A stretch of 30,034 bases of DNA from JBOHUC01 sp050733935 (GTDB taxonomy: Bacteria; Eisenbacteria; RBG-16-71-46; DASYSL01). Every line of letters begins with the position of its first letter. Within the stretch, counting starts at the first letter, position 1. The notes beneath the pieces were generated by a model. It ran no database searches, was not told where the DNA came from, and saw only the letters and a list, made by a program, of their open reading frames with translations. The translations under genes and the position numbers were made by a program. The stretch lies in assembly GCA_050733935.1 (NCBI GenBank), contig JBOHUC010000076.1:1-30034 (forward strand), in the 5' to 3' direction. Shown here piece by piece: positions 7,426 to 16,899 of this stretch.

Positions 7426-9518
7426 CGATCCTCCAGGAATGCCGCCGCCTGCTCCGCGAGATCGCTCGCGTCCGCCGCCTGCCGGAGCGCCACCGGAAGC
7501 CCGCGCCGGAAGTGGACACCGTATCCGCGGCGCACGATGCGCGGGTCGAGGATCGCAAGCACGCCGCGATCCGTCCGCCTTCTTACGAGCCGGCCGATCC
7601 CCTGCCGGAAGCGGAGCACCGCCTCGGGGACCATCGCGCGCGCGAAGCCGCTTTCGCCTTCGGCTTCGATGCGCTCGCAGCGCGCCTCGACCAGCGGATC
7701 CGTCGGCACCGAGAACGGAAGGCGCGTGACCACGAGCACCTCGAGGGCTTCGCCCGGAAAATCGACGCCTTCCCAGAAGCTCGCAGTCCCGAGAAGCACG
7801 GATCCGCGGGCATCGCGAAAGCGCCGGGCGAGCTCGACCGCGGTGCCGTCCACTTCCTGCGCCCACAGGGGCACGTCGTCCCCGAGACGATCCCGAAGGC
7901 GTCGGGCCGCGGCGCGAAGCTCGCGATAGGACGTGAAGAGCACGAGCGTGTTGCGCCCGAGCCGGCGCGAGAGCGCTTCGACGACGCCGACGGCCGAGGC
8001 GTCGGGCAGGACGTCGTCCCCTCCCGCAGGCGCCGGGTCGAGCGCCCACGCCGCGAGCTGGCGGGGGAAGTCGAAGGGCGAAGGATACACGTTCTCGGTC
8101 ACCTCGAACGCGACGTCTTCGGTGAGGCCGAGCCGCTCGCGCAGGTAGCGGAACGACCCGCCGGCCGTGAGCGTGGCCGAGGTGAGGACGAGCGCGTTCA
8201 ACTCCGGGAGGATCTGCTCGCGCACCCGCCGGTCGATCGTCACCGGTGCGGCCGCGATCTCGGCATTCTCCGCGCGCGCGCCACCGCGCCAGTACACGAA
8301 CTCGCCGTCCCGCGGATCGGTCAAGAAGCGAAGTGACCCGAGCCACTCCTGCCACTGCCCGAACACGCCCGCGACGTCCCCCTCGAGCTCCTGCATCTCC
8401 TGCGATCCTTCCGCGCGGCTCACGAGCGAGAGCACGTTCCGAAAGCGATCGTGCGCCTCCTGCCCGAGCGTGAACACGTGCTCGAGCGGATCGAATGCAC
8501 CGAGCACGATCTCCTCCGTCATCCGGAAGCGCGCGCGCGGATCGTAACCGTCGGTCGACTCCTTGCCCGTGAGACTCGCCGCGACCTGGCCGAAGAACGC
8601 GTGCCCCGCGTCGCGCAGCGGGGCCACGAGGACGCCGAGTCGCTCGATCTCAGTCAGGAGCTCGCCCCGGAGTGCGGGCGTGAGACGGCCCTCGGTCGCC
8701 GCGGTGAGGGTCGCGAGCACGCTCCCCTGCCCGGCACGCTCTCCGCCCGCCACGGTCGCAAGCAGCGTCTCGAGGCGACCCTGGCTCTGACGCACGGTCG
8801 CCTGCGCGGTGAGCACGGAGTCGAGATGATGCGCCTCGTCCACGATGAGCGCGCGAAACGGCGGAAGGACTGTGCCCGCCGGAAGGCCCGACACGAGGAG
8901 CGCGTGATTGACGATCACGACCTCGGCCGACTGCGCCTGGCGCCGCGCGCGCCGCCACGGGCACTCGCCACCGGGGCGGCACGCGTTCGCGTTACAGAAC
9001 GTGGGCTCGGATGCAATGCGGGAGCGAAGCGCGGGGCCGCCCGCGTACGCACCGAGATCGAGCTCGTCGAGATCGCCGGTCGCGGTCGCAGAGAACCACT
9101 CCGCGACCGTCTCCTCGGCGCGCGTGGCCTTCGCCCCCCTGCGCTTGTGCTCGGCGACGAAGAGCCGCCAGCGCCGCGGGCACACGTAGTTGTGCTTGCC
9201 CTTGAGGCGAACGACCCGCGGCGGTGGATCGAACAGGTCCGCGAGCATCGGGAGATCGACGTCGGTGAGCTGACCCTGGAGCGCTTTCGTGTGGGTCGAG
9301 ACGATGACCGGCGAGCGATCGAGGCGGCTCCAGAGAATCGCGGGTACGAGATAGCCGAGCGACTTCCCGACTCCCGTCGGCGCCTCGGCGAGGAGCACGC
9401 CCCCCTTCTCGAGCGTCGCGAGCACGTCGCGTGCGAACGAAAGCTGCGCGTCGCGCGCTTCGTAGCCCTCGAGGCTCAGCGCAAGCCGCCCGCCCGGACC
9501 GAGGAGGTGGTCAACCAC
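7422..9518 (-). CDS. DinG/XPD-like ATP-dependent DNA helicase (superfamily 2, Fe-S type)
   Basis: 698 residues. N-terminal helicase features: YEARDAQLSFA around residues 19-29, then Walker A EAPTGVGKS at 45-53, and Walker B/DEAH at 227-230 (LIVDEAHHLD). Four cysteines between these motifs (113, 175, 180, 186; YVCP, FCNANACRPGGEC) match an iron-sulfur cluster domain of the XPD/DinG family. The second helicase half contains VLFTSYRELRAAARRL and, near the end, RQGIGRLVRRRTDRGV, the family's motif VI. Such 5'-3' helicases unwind damage-associated or R-loop structures. The start GTG at 9518 overlaps the ligA stop by 8 bases, and the stop overlaps hutH by 4. The ligase-helicase pairing suggests DNA repair or replication support. 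Some relatives are annotated dinG or yoaA; I do not choose between them. Confidence 0.92.
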   Translation of the reverse strand: MVDHLLGPGGRLALSLEGYEARDAQLSFARDVLATLEKGGVLLAEAPTGVGKSLGYLVPAILWSRLDRSPVIVSTHTKALQGQLTDVDLPMLADLFDPPPRVVRLKGKHNYVCPRRWRLFVAEHKRRGAKATRAEETVAEWFSATATGDLDELDLGAYAGGPALRSRIASEPTFCNANACRPGGECPWRRARRQAQSAEVVIVNHALLVSGLPAGTVLPPFRALIVDEAHHLDSVLTAQATVRQSQGRLETLLATVAGGERAGQGSVLATLTAATEGRLTPALRGELLTEIERLGVLVAPLRDAGHAFFGQVAASLTGKESTDGYDPRARFRMTEEIVLGAFDPLEHVFTLGQEAHDRFRNVLSLVSRAEGSQEMQELEGDVAGVFGQWQEWLGSLRFLTDPRDGEFVYWRGGARAENAEIAAAPVTIDRRVREQILPELNALVLTSATLTAGGSFRYLRERLGLTEDVAFEVTENVYPSPFDFPRQLAAWALDPAPAGGDDVLPDASAVGVVEALSRRLGRNTLVLFTSYRELRAAARRLRDRLGDDVPLWAQEVDGTAVELARRFRDARGSVLLGTASFWEGVDFPGEALEVLVVTRLPFSVPTDPLVEARCERIEAEGESGFARAMVPEAVLRFRQGIGRLVRRRTDRGVLAILDPRIVRRGYGVHFRRGLPVALRQAADASDLAEQAAAFLEDR
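7429..7434 (-). promoter_or_regulatory. Shine-Dalgarno for hutH, inside the helicase gene
   Basis: GGAGGA on the minus strand, three bases before the GTG at 7425 and within the last codons of the upstream gene. It decides between this GTG and the much longer open frame. Confidence 0.65.
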
Positions 9519-11574
9519 CGCGCGTCTCCCGCGCGAGCTTCGCGGGGTCCTTGAGCGCGGCCTCGAACGCCGCCTCGTCGAGCACCGGGACGCCGAGGTC
9601 CTTCGCCCTGTCGAGCTTCGACCCGGCCTCCTCGCCTGCGACCACGAAGTGCGTGCGCTTGCTCACGCTTCCGGTGACCGTGCCACCGCGCTCCTGGATC
9701 GCCACCGTCGCGTCCGCGCGCCCGAACTTCGAAAGCGTCCCCGTGAGGACGAAAACGAGCCCCTCCCACGGAGTCTCACCGCCGCCGCCGGGTGCGGCGA
9801 GCGGCGCGGGACGCACGCCCGCGGCCGTGAGGCGTGCGAGCAGATCGCGCGCGTGCTCGTCCGCGAACCAGCGCGCAATGGAAGGTGCGACGATGGGTCC
9901 GACGTCCGGCACCGCGAGGAGCTCCTCCTCCCCCGCCGCCGCCACCCGCTCGAGCGAGCCGAAGTGGAGTGCGAGCGCCCGCGCGAGCGATTGCCCGACG
10001 TGGCGAATCCCGAGCGCGAACAGGAAGCGATCGAGCGCTCTCTCGCGCGAGCCTTCGATCGCGGCCACGAGATTCGCGGCCGACTTCTTTCCCATGCGCT
10101 CGAGGCCCGCCACCGTCTCGACGTCGAGCCGGTAGAGATCGGCGGGATCGTTCACGAGTCCGCGGGCCGTGAGCTGCTCGACGACCGCCTCCCCGAGACC
10201 CGCGATGTCCATCGCCCCGCGCGCCGCGTAGTGAAGGAGGCGCGCGCGCCGCTGGGCCGGGCACACCGGATTGTCGCAGTAGACGACCGCCTCCCCCTCC
10301 TCGTGGACGAGAGGCGTATTGCACTCCGGACAGTTCGCGGGGAACTCGAACACGCGCTCGTCGCCCGTCCGCTTCTCCTCGAGCGCGCGCACGATCTTCG
10401 GGATCACCTCCCCGCCTTTCTCGACCACGACCTGATCCCCGATGCGCACGTCGCGCCTTCGAATCTCGTCCAGGTTGTGGAGGGTCGCGCGCGCCACGGT
10501 GGTCCCGAGAAGGAGCACGGGCTCGAGGATCGCGACCGGCGTCACCGCACCCGTGCGGCCGACCGAGACGTGGATGTCGAGGAGGCGCGTGACCGCACTC
10601 TCGGTCTCGAACTTGTACGCGAGCGCCCAGCGCGGGCTCTTGGCGGTCGTGCCGAGCGCTTTCTGGAGCGACAGGTCGTCGACCTTGATGACGAGTCCGT
10701 CCGTGTCGTATCCGAGAGTCGCGCGTTCCGAAGCGCGGCGCGCAAGCAGGGCTTCGACCTCCGCGATCCCCGCGGCGCGGGCGATGCGGGAGTTGACGCG
10801 CAACCCGTGGACCTTGAGCCGCGTGAGCACGTCCCACTGGGTTCGCAGGCCGAGCCCCTCGGGCGCCGCGATCGCGTACGTGAAGTACGAGAGCCCGCGG
10901 CGCGCGACCTCGCGCGCATCGAGGAGCTTGAGCGTTCCGGCCGTGAGATTGCGCGGGTTCGCGAACGGGGTCTCGCCGGACGCTTCACGCGCGGCATTGA
11001 GCGCCTCGAAGCGACGGCGCTCCATGAACACCTCGCCGCGCGCTTCGAACGTGCCGCGGGGCACGGGAGCCTCCGGCGTCTCGAGCAGGCGAAGCGGGAG
11101 CCCGTGCACGGTGCGCAGGTTCTGCGTGATGTCGTCCCCTTCGCGGCCGTCGCCGCGCGTGAGCCCGAGCGCGAACTGTCCGCCCTCGTAGCGCAGGACG
11201 ACCGCGACCCCGTCGATCTTGAGCTCGACCACGTAGTCGACCCGCTCGAGGCCGAGCGCGCGCCGCACGCGCGCGTCGAACTCGCGCAGCTCGTCGATCG
11301 AATAGCCGTTGTCGATCGAGAGCATGGGGGCGGAGTGGCGGATCGTCCGGAAGCCGCCGAGCGGCCGCTCGGAGACCCGCTGGGTCGGGGAGTCGGGCGT
11401 CACCCATTCCGGGTGCTCGTGCTCGGCGTCCCGGAGCGCCTGGTAGAGCGCGTCGTACTCGCGGTCGGTGATCTCGGGCGCCGCCTCAATATAGTAGAGG
11501 TGGTCGTGCCGCTCGATCGTGCGCCTGAGCTCCTCGAGCGCCTGCACGGTCTTCGGAACCGCCACCTTGAGCAT
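9511..11574 (-). CDS. ligA: NAD+-dependent DNA ligase
   Basis: 687 residues, the usual size. It seals nicks in duplex DNA using NAD+, in replication and repair. Domain order seen: Ia domain with YYIEAAPEITDREYDALY, adenylation domain with the nucleophile Lys119 in VELKIDGVAV, then ARGEVFM, FANPRNLTAGTLK and GYDTDGLVIKVD. An OB fold follows with VSVGRTGAVTPVAILEPV, a four-cysteine zinc finger (CPECNTP and YCDNPVCPAQ), helix-hairpin-helix repeats (for example MDIAGLGEAVVEQL and LGIRHVGQSLARALA), and a C-terminal BRCT domain (FVLTGTLSKFGRADA). The ATG at 11574 is 25 bases past the Omp85 gene stop. The stop lies inside the helicase start. A perfect 9-base tandem duplication (ACCTCGGCC) occurs just upstream in the short spacer. 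Confidence 0.97.
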   Translation of the reverse strand: MLKVAVPKTVQALEELRRTIERHDHLYYIEAAPEITDREYDALYQALRDAEHEHPEWVTPDSPTQRVSERPLGGFRTIRHSAPMLSIDNGYSIDELREFDARVRRALGLERVDYVVELKIDGVAVVLRYEGGQFALGLTRGDGREGDDITQNLRTVHGLPLRLLETPEAPVPRGTFEARGEVFMERRRFEALNAAREASGETPFANPRNLTAGTLKLLDAREVARRGLSYFTYAIAAPEGLGLRTQWDVLTRLKVHGLRVNSRIARAAGIAEVEALLARRASERATLGYDTDGLVIKVDDLSLQKALGTTAKSPRWALAYKFETESAVTRLLDIHVSVGRTGAVTPVAILEPVLLLGTTVARATLHNLDEIRRRDVRIGDQVVVEKGGEVIPKIVRALEEKRTGDERVFEFPANCPECNTPLVHEEGEAVVYCDNPVCPAQRRARLLHYAARGAMDIAGLGEAVVEQLTARGLVNDPADLYRLDVETVAGLERMGKKSAANLVAAIEGSRERALDRFLFALGIRHVGQSLARALALHFGSLERVAAAGEEELLAVPDVGPIVAPSIARWFADEHARDLLARLTAAGVRPAPLAAPGGGGETPWEGLVFVLTGTLSKFGRADATVAIQERGGTVTGSVSKRTHFVVAGEEAGSKLDRAKDLGVPVLDEAAFEAALKDPAKLARETRGG

Positions 11575-11599
11575 GGGACCTCGGCCACCTCGGCCAATC

Positions 11600-13411
11600 T
11601 CAGAAACGATTCGTGAGTCTCACGTGCAGCTTTCCGTCGAGCGGACCGTCTCCCTGGCCCCAGCCGAGCGAGAGGGCGAGCATTCCGAGACCCGAGGGCA
11701 GCTCGAAGCCCGCTCCGTAACCGATGCGGTACAGCGTCTCGGAGTCCGGGAACCCGTCCGTCGTGAGGAACGGCCGGTACAGGATGCCCTGATCCACGAA
11801 CGCGAACGCGCGTCCCCCGCCGGCCGGGAAGACGCCGTACTCGGTGCGTGCGACCGCCCAGCGCGAGGCGCGGAACTCCTGCTCGCGATAGCCGCGCAGC
11901 GACGTCGCTCCGCCCACCGGATCGAGATCGTAGTACGGCACGACCTCCTCGCTCGTGAGCCTGAGCGCCCCGTCCACTTCGAGCCGCGCGCCAGTCGCGG
12001 GAGTGACGCGGAAATTCTGCTGGCTCCGCAGCCACGCGTAGAGCTGGGTCGCCCGCTCTCCGCCGTCCGGACGAAACGTCGTGCGCTTGAACACGGTCGA
12101 CGACGCGAGTGCCAGCCGGTACCCGCGACGCGGCCGATACGGATCGTCGCGCCGGTCCGCATCGAAGCCGGCCTCGGTTGAGCCCGTCGTCGCGCGCTCG
12201 GTCGTACCCTCGTCGAGCACCGTACGGTCGGCAGCGAACAGGAGCCAGAACCGCGCCCCGTTCCAGAACCCGAACGAGAAACGCGCCTGGCCGCGCGTGC
12301 GCGTGTACAGCGTGTCCTCGACGTGCTGCTGGAAGCCGAGCTCACCGCGGAGATCGAGACCGAACAGGAGCGGCTCGGCGTATCCGAGCCGGAACTCGCT
12401 CACGCCGGAACCGCGCCCCTCCCAGCGCAGGGCGGCCTGGCGGGCCGTGCCGCCCAGGTTCCCGAGAGAAAGATCCACGAGACCTGTGACCGAACCGCCC
12501 TCGCCCTGGTAGCCGACCGCACCGTCGAACGCGTTCGCGGCGCGCTCCTCGACCGGGAACACGACTTTCCCCTTGCCCCCGCCGAGCGGCTCGAGCACGG
12601 GCTCGCCGACCGTTCGGAACACGCCGAGATCGGCGAGGCGGCGGCGCGCCGCGACCAATCGGGCGCGATTGTAAGGAAGCCCTACGGCGTTGCGCACGCA
12701 CTTTTCGAGCACCGAGCTCTTGGTCGAGCGTGCGCCTTCGAAGGCGACGTCGGTGACGATCACGGAGTCGCCTTCGAACACGCGCACAAAGAGCGCGACG
12801 TCTGTCGCGCGTCGCTCCATGTCGAGCACGCTCACGCGCGCATCGGGACTCGCGCGATCCTCGTACGCATCGAGGAGGCGCGCGAGTCCGTCCGGAAGCT
12901 GTCCGGGACGGAACGGAGCCCCGGTCACGAGCCCGGTGAGCGCCGAGGCTTCTCCGGGAGCGATGCGCTCGAGTCCCTCCCACGTCACAGGACCCACGAC
13001 GTGACGCGGGCCCGGCGAGATCCACACGACGAGCGGCGCGCGATCCGGGTCGCTCGTGATTGCGGGATCCATCCCGACCGAGTCGACGCGCGCGAGGAGA
13101 AAGCCTTCGTTCTCGAGCGCGCGCACGAGCCGGGCCACGCCGCCTGCGACCCCGGCCGAGTCCGGAGGCGATCCAACCGGGACCGCGAGAAGCCGGCGCG
13201 CGTCGCTTTCGTTCGCGCCGCCCGGCCCGCCGGCCCCGCCGAATCCGCGGATCTCGACGCTCTTGACGGCCGTCGCCGGCGGCCAGCCTGGAAGGACGGC
13301 GGCCCGCGCGGTCGGAATTCCGAACGCGGCCACGCAGGCCACCACCACGACGGCCAGCCACGCCGCAAAGACGGCGGGCGCAAGCAACGATGCGAGGGAT
13401 CGCGTTCGCAT
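11600..13411 (-). CDS. Omp85/BamA-TamA superfamily outer-membrane protein with POTRA domains
   Basis: 603 residues. It has an N-terminal signal or anchor (hydrophobic stretch about 8-36, ending AARA-like), then about three POTRA-like alpha/beta units, seen as VKSVEIRGFGG, VGPVTWEGLERI and VIVTDVAFEGARS-type strands, each followed by helix-rich segments. The barrel occupies about residue 280 to the end. It contains the Omp85 hallmark LRGY at 505-508 in GGATSLRGYREQEFR, and ends in Phe (RLTNRF), the usual outer-membrane barrel signature. Three POTRAs and about 600 residues resemble TamA more than a full BamA (five POTRAs, about 800). Members insert or secrete other outer-membrane proteins. The ATG overlaps the stop of the large upstream gene by one base (TGATG), so the two are made together and may act together. 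Confidence 0.87.
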   Translation of the reverse strand: MRTRSLASLLAPAVFAAWLAVVVVACVAAFGIPTARAAVLPGWPPATAVKSVEIRGFGGAGGPGGANESDARRLLAVPVGSPPDSAGVAGGVARLVRALENEGFLLARVDSVGMDPAITSDPDRAPLVVWISPGPRHVVGPVTWEGLERIAPGEASALTGLVTGAPFRPGQLPDGLARLLDAYEDRASPDARVSVLDMERRATDVALFVRVFEGDSVIVTDVAFEGARSTKSSVLEKCVRNAVGLPYNRARLVAARRRLADLGVFRTVGEPVLEPLGGGKGKVVFPVEERAANAFDGAVGYQGEGGSVTGLVDLSLGNLGGTARQAALRWEGRGSGVSEFRLGYAEPLLFGLDLRGELGFQQHVEDTLYTRTRGQARFSFGFWNGARFWLLFAADRTVLDEGTTERATTGSTEAGFDADRRDDPYRPRRGYRLALASSTVFKRTTFRPDGGERATQLYAWLRSQQNFRVTPATGARLEVDGALRLTSEEVVPYYDLDPVGGATSLRGYREQEFRASRWAVARTEYGVFPAGGGRAFAFVDQGILYRPFLTTDGFPDSETLYRIGYGAGFELPSGLGMLALSLGWGQGDGPLDGKLHVRLTNRF

Positions 13412-16400
13412 CAGAAGTACGCTCGGAGCTCGCACCGGCCGCTGTGCACCCACGAGCGGTCCTGCGGCTTCCGTCCGTTTCCGGAGAGGACGAGGTTCGC
13501 GCGCTCGCGCACGCGCACGCTCGCTTCGAGCAGGTAGTCCCAATCGTCCGGAAACACGGGGAACCCCGTCGGCACGAGCGTCGGAATCGCCCCGCCCGAA
13601 ATCGTAGCGCGCCGGAGCAGAAGCTCGGCGCGATAGCGTCCCCCCTGCGTGTAGACCACCCGCGGTCCGATCCGGACGACGCGCGACGGCGCCTGCGCGT
13701 CCTCGTCCGCATCCGCGCGATCGAGGCTTGCGACCGCCCCGAGCCTCCACAGGGGATTCGGAAGGTAGGTCGCCTCGCCGCTCAGCTGCTGGGCGTCGAG
13801 GGTCCGGGTCAGGGCCGGAAAGCCCGCGCTCGCCTGGTCGGATCGGCCCTGACCGAAGCGCAGGACCACTTCCGAGAGCCAGCGCTCGTCCGGGCGCGTC
13901 CGCCAGCGTCCCTCCTCGATCCACTCGTCGCGCGTGAGCGTCGAGCCCTCGAACTGCCGGTCCGCGCTCGACCGCCGCTCGACTCGGAACAGGAACGAAG
14001 CGAAGCGCGTCCGCGTGCCGAATGAAAGCTCCGGACGAATGAGATACGTGCCGAGCGACACGTCGTCGCGCGAGAGGATCTTCTTCGGCGTGTACAGGAG
14101 ATCGGGGATCGAGAACGGCGCCCGCCGCCCGAGCGACGCCTGGACGAGGAGCGACGCACGCGCGTCCGCGAGCCGTCCGCCCCAGCCGCTCGTGTCCGGG
14201 AACCAGGTCCCGGGCCTGAGCTCGAGACGGTAGAGCGAGCTCGTCCGCGTCAGGCGATCGAACGTCCCGGTCGAGACGATCACGACCTCGTAGTCGCCGC
14301 GCCCGACGAAGTTGCCGAGCGAATCGAAGGCCCCGCCGCCCGGGCCCGCGAAGCGGACCTCGCGCAGGCGCACCTCCTCGGCCTCCCCCGTCCACTCGAA
14401 CGAGACTTCGTGCTCGCCCCGCTGCGCGCCGAACGACTGGCGGAAGCGCGTGTACCCGATGTCGCTCACGAGCCGCGCCGGGGCTGTGTCGGCGCGCGGC
14501 GTGCGAACCCTGCGCTCGAGTCCGAGAGCGGCCGAGACGAGATCGCCGAACCGGCCGTTTCCGCTCACGCGCCCGAACGTCGCGCGCGTGTTCGGATTCC
14601 AGTCCTCGCCCGTGAGCGCATTGTCGTCGCGGAGGCCGGCGCCCGCGGTGAGATCGATCGGGCCCAAACGCGGCACCGCAACCCCTCCCGTGACCTGCCC
14701 GTACTGGACGGCCGCGGAGTCGCTCGCCGCGGGCGGAACGCGAGTCTCGAAATCGGCCCCGGCTTCGAGCCGGACGAACGAGAGCCCGCTGTAGGACGCC
14801 GTCGAGAGAAGCTTGTTCCGGTAGCCTTCACTCCGATAGATCGTGCTCGGCTGTCGGTTGTCGACGCGATCGAACCGGCCGACGAGCGAGAGCGGCCCCG
14901 CGAGACGCGCGTTCGCCGAGCGCCGGCGCGCGAAGAAGCCGCTGTCCGCCTCGAGCTCCGCGTATTCGCCGCCGAACGCGAGGGCCGGCACCGGCGCCCA
15001 CGAGAGGCTTCCCCCCTTGCGATCCTGTCCGGTGAGCGCGCGGTTCGCGTTCACGCCCCACTCCTCCTCGTAGAACACGGCATCGATCCGCCCCGGCGGC
15101 CGGTACTCGCTCGCGACGCGCCGGAATCCCGCGGTGGCCCCGAAGACGCCGAGACTTCGCCCGAAGGCCTGCACGGGCCGCTCGATCCGGACGGACGCGC
15201 GCCCGGCCGTGCCGCCCGCATCGCCACCGCTCGAGAACGTGTTGGCCGCGAAGCCGGAGGAGGCAATCTCGCCCTCGACCTTCGCCCACGACACGGGGTC
15301 GAGCACGAAGCCACCGTTCACCACGTCGTTCGACGTCGGAAGCGGCACGAGCCGGCCGGGCGTGAACGATCCCAAACCCGCGCCCACGAACGCATAGATC
15401 GCCCGTCCGGCGACGCGCGTGGACTCGGCGTACTCGCCGCGCCCGGCGCCGACCGCCGCGAACTGGACCTTGAAGTCACCGCTGTCGACGCCCGCGAACG
15501 CAAAATGCGTGACGCCGACACTGTCGTTCACGCCGTCGTAGTCGCCCGGCCCGGGGCTCACGCCGCCCACGAGCGCCGGGCCCGAAGACGGATCGGAGTT
15601 CTCGAGCACGAACCGGTCTTCCTCGGTGAGCGCGAACGAAAGCGGCTTGTTCTTCGCGTCCGCCTCGCGGACGAAGCTTCCGTACAGGAGACCGCGCTTT
15701 CGGGTGACCTCGCCACTCAGGACCGAGAGCGTGCGCCGGTAGTCGGTGAGCGCGATCTGGTAGTCGACCGCGATCCGCGACGCGGCCGACACGAGGCGCC
15801 GGCTGGTGAACGTGATCGCGCCGCGCTCGTAGTCCATCGAGTAGTCCGCGCTCTCGCCGCGGATCAGTTTCTCGCCGTCGAGCCACACCTCCTCGCTTCC
15901 GGCCACGATCTGGATTCCGGTGCGTCCGGCTTCGTCCGGCAGGAGATACGGTCCCTGGAGTCCCTCCACACCCTGGAACTGCCGGCTCACGAACGAGCCT
16001 TTCACGCTCGCGAGCGCGGCCCGTCCCCCGATGCCGCCCGCGCCGCCGCGGGCTTCGACGCCGGTGAGCTCGCGCGTGAGGCGCGCGAATTCGCCGCGCG
16101 TTTGCGCGAGCGTGTAGTCGCCGAGCACACCGCCCGCGTTCTGGCTTCGCACTTCGAGCAGGACGCGGTCGAGCTCGCGCAGCTCGCGCGTTCCACCCTC
16201 GACCGAGATCGGCGTGTTGCGATCGGAGAGAACGCCGATCAGGTCGACGCCTGGCGCAAGCCGGCCGCTCACGTTGAGATCGAGCGACTGGCGAAGGGCC
16301 ACGTCCCGTGTCGAGCCGAAGTCGACCGCGACCGTCTTGTTGCCGATCAGGCTCAGGTCGCTCCCCGCGCCTGCCGCGGTCTTGCTCCCGGTGCTGCCGA

Positions 16401-16899
16401 CCGTCCCGATCGTGCCGAGGGACGCGACTCCCGCGGCCCCGGGGCGCACCGGCCCGAGGACATCGTCCGCGTTCCCCTGTCCGTCCGCGCCCGCACCGTG
16501 CCCCGCGACCGCCGACGAATCGGGCTTCCCCGGACGCGGCGTTTCATCGCGGCGCGAGAGCGTCGTCGGAAGCGGCGCCAGCAGGGAGCGGTACACGAGG
16601 CGCACCGTGTCTCCCGCGGCGAGCGTGGTGTTGAGACGGAACTCGCCCGCGACCGAATCGAGGAAGTAGTCGCGGCCCCGGACGAGCGGCCGCCCGCGCA
16701 CCCGCGCAGTGTCGGTGCCCGCGAGCACGAAACGATGCGGAAGGAGATAGACGATCTGCGGCGGCGTGATGACGATCGCGACATCCCGCACGCCCGGCGC
16801 GGGCGGTTGCCACGCGGGTGCGCGTTCAGCGGCGGGGAGCGGTCCTGCGGCGAGGGCCGGGACGAGGAGCGCGGCGAGGACGAGCCCGCGGCGGATCAC
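13411..16899 (-). CDS. Large predicted outer-membrane beta protein with duplicated SprA-like module
   Basis: 1162 residues and not assigned to a named family with certainty. GTG at 16899 begins a clear signal peptide (IRRGLVLAALLVPALAAG) and overlaps the upstream NHL gene's stop as GTGA, which fixes the start. A Gly/Thr/Ala-rich linker spans about 118-180. A module appears twice: residues about 62-104 (VRGRDYFLDSVAGEFRLN) and 335-381 (IRGESADYSMDYERGAITF), both with the pattern DYxxDxxxGxxxxxxxL...I/VxVxY. Between them lies VEGGTRELRELDRVLLEVRS followed by VLGDYTL. The rest is alternating beta-strand sequence ending in Phe (ELRAYF). DYxxDYxxGxI-type modules occur in the T9SS translocon SprA, which is about twice as long. 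Kinship is inference. The next gene is an Omp85 barrel. Confidence 0.7.
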   Translation of the reverse strand: MIRRGLVLAALLVPALAAGPLPAAERAPAWQPPAPGVRDVAIVITPPQIVYLLPHRFVLAGTDTARVRGRPLVRGRDYFLDSVAGEFRLNTTLAAGDTVRLVYRSLLAPLPTTLSRRDETPRPGKPDSSAVAGHGAGADGQGNADDVLGPVRPGAAGVASLGTIGTVGSTGSKTAAGAGSDLSLIGNKTVAVDFGSTRDVALRQSLDLNVSGRLAPGVDLIGVLSDRNTPISVEGGTRELRELDRVLLEVRSQNAGGVLGDYTLAQTRGEFARLTRELTGVEARGGAGGIGGRAALASVKGSFVSRQFQGVEGLQGPYLLPDEAGRTGIQIVAGSEEVWLDGEKLIRGESADYSMDYERGAITFTSRRLVSAASRIAVDYQIALTDYRRTLSVLSGEVTRKRGLLYGSFVREADAKNKPLSFALTEEDRFVLENSDPSSGPALVGGVSPGPGDYDGVNDSVGVTHFAFAGVDSGDFKVQFAAVGAGRGEYAESTRVAGRAIYAFVGAGLGSFTPGRLVPLPTSNDVVNGGFVLDPVSWAKVEGEIASSGFAANTFSSGGDAGGTAGRASVRIERPVQAFGRSLGVFGATAGFRRVASEYRPPGRIDAVFYEEEWGVNANRALTGQDRKGGSLSWAPVPALAFGGEYAELEADSGFFARRRSANARLAGPLSLVGRFDRVDNRQPSTIYRSEGYRNKLLSTASYSGLSFVRLEAGADFETRVPPAASDSAAVQYGQVTGGVAVPRLGPIDLTAGAGLRDDNALTGEDWNPNTRATFGRVSGNGRFGDLVSAALGLERRVRTPRADTAPARLVSDIGYTRFRQSFGAQRGEHEVSFEWTGEAEEVRLREVRFAGPGGGAFDSLGNFVGRGDYEVVIVSTGTFDRLTRTSSLYRLELRPGTWFPDTSGWGGRLADARASLLVQASLGRRAPFSIPDLLYTPKKILSRDDVSLGTYLIRPELSFGTRTRFASFLFRVERRSSADRQFEGSTLTRDEWIEEGRWRTRPDERWLSEVVLRFGQGRSDQASAGFPALTRTLDAQQLSGEATYLPNPLWRLGAVASLDRADADEDAQAPSRVVRIGPRVVYTQGGRYRAELLLRRATISGGAIPTLVPTGFPVFPDDWDYLLEASVRVRERANLVLSGNGRKPQDRSWVHSGRCELRAYF

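Noticed and set aside
7426..8355. Long N-terminal extension of hutH (apparent 824-residue frame)
   Set aside because: The extra part is an alternative frame of the helicase gene, Arg-rich and without lyase similarity. GTG at 7425 has a good ribosome site.
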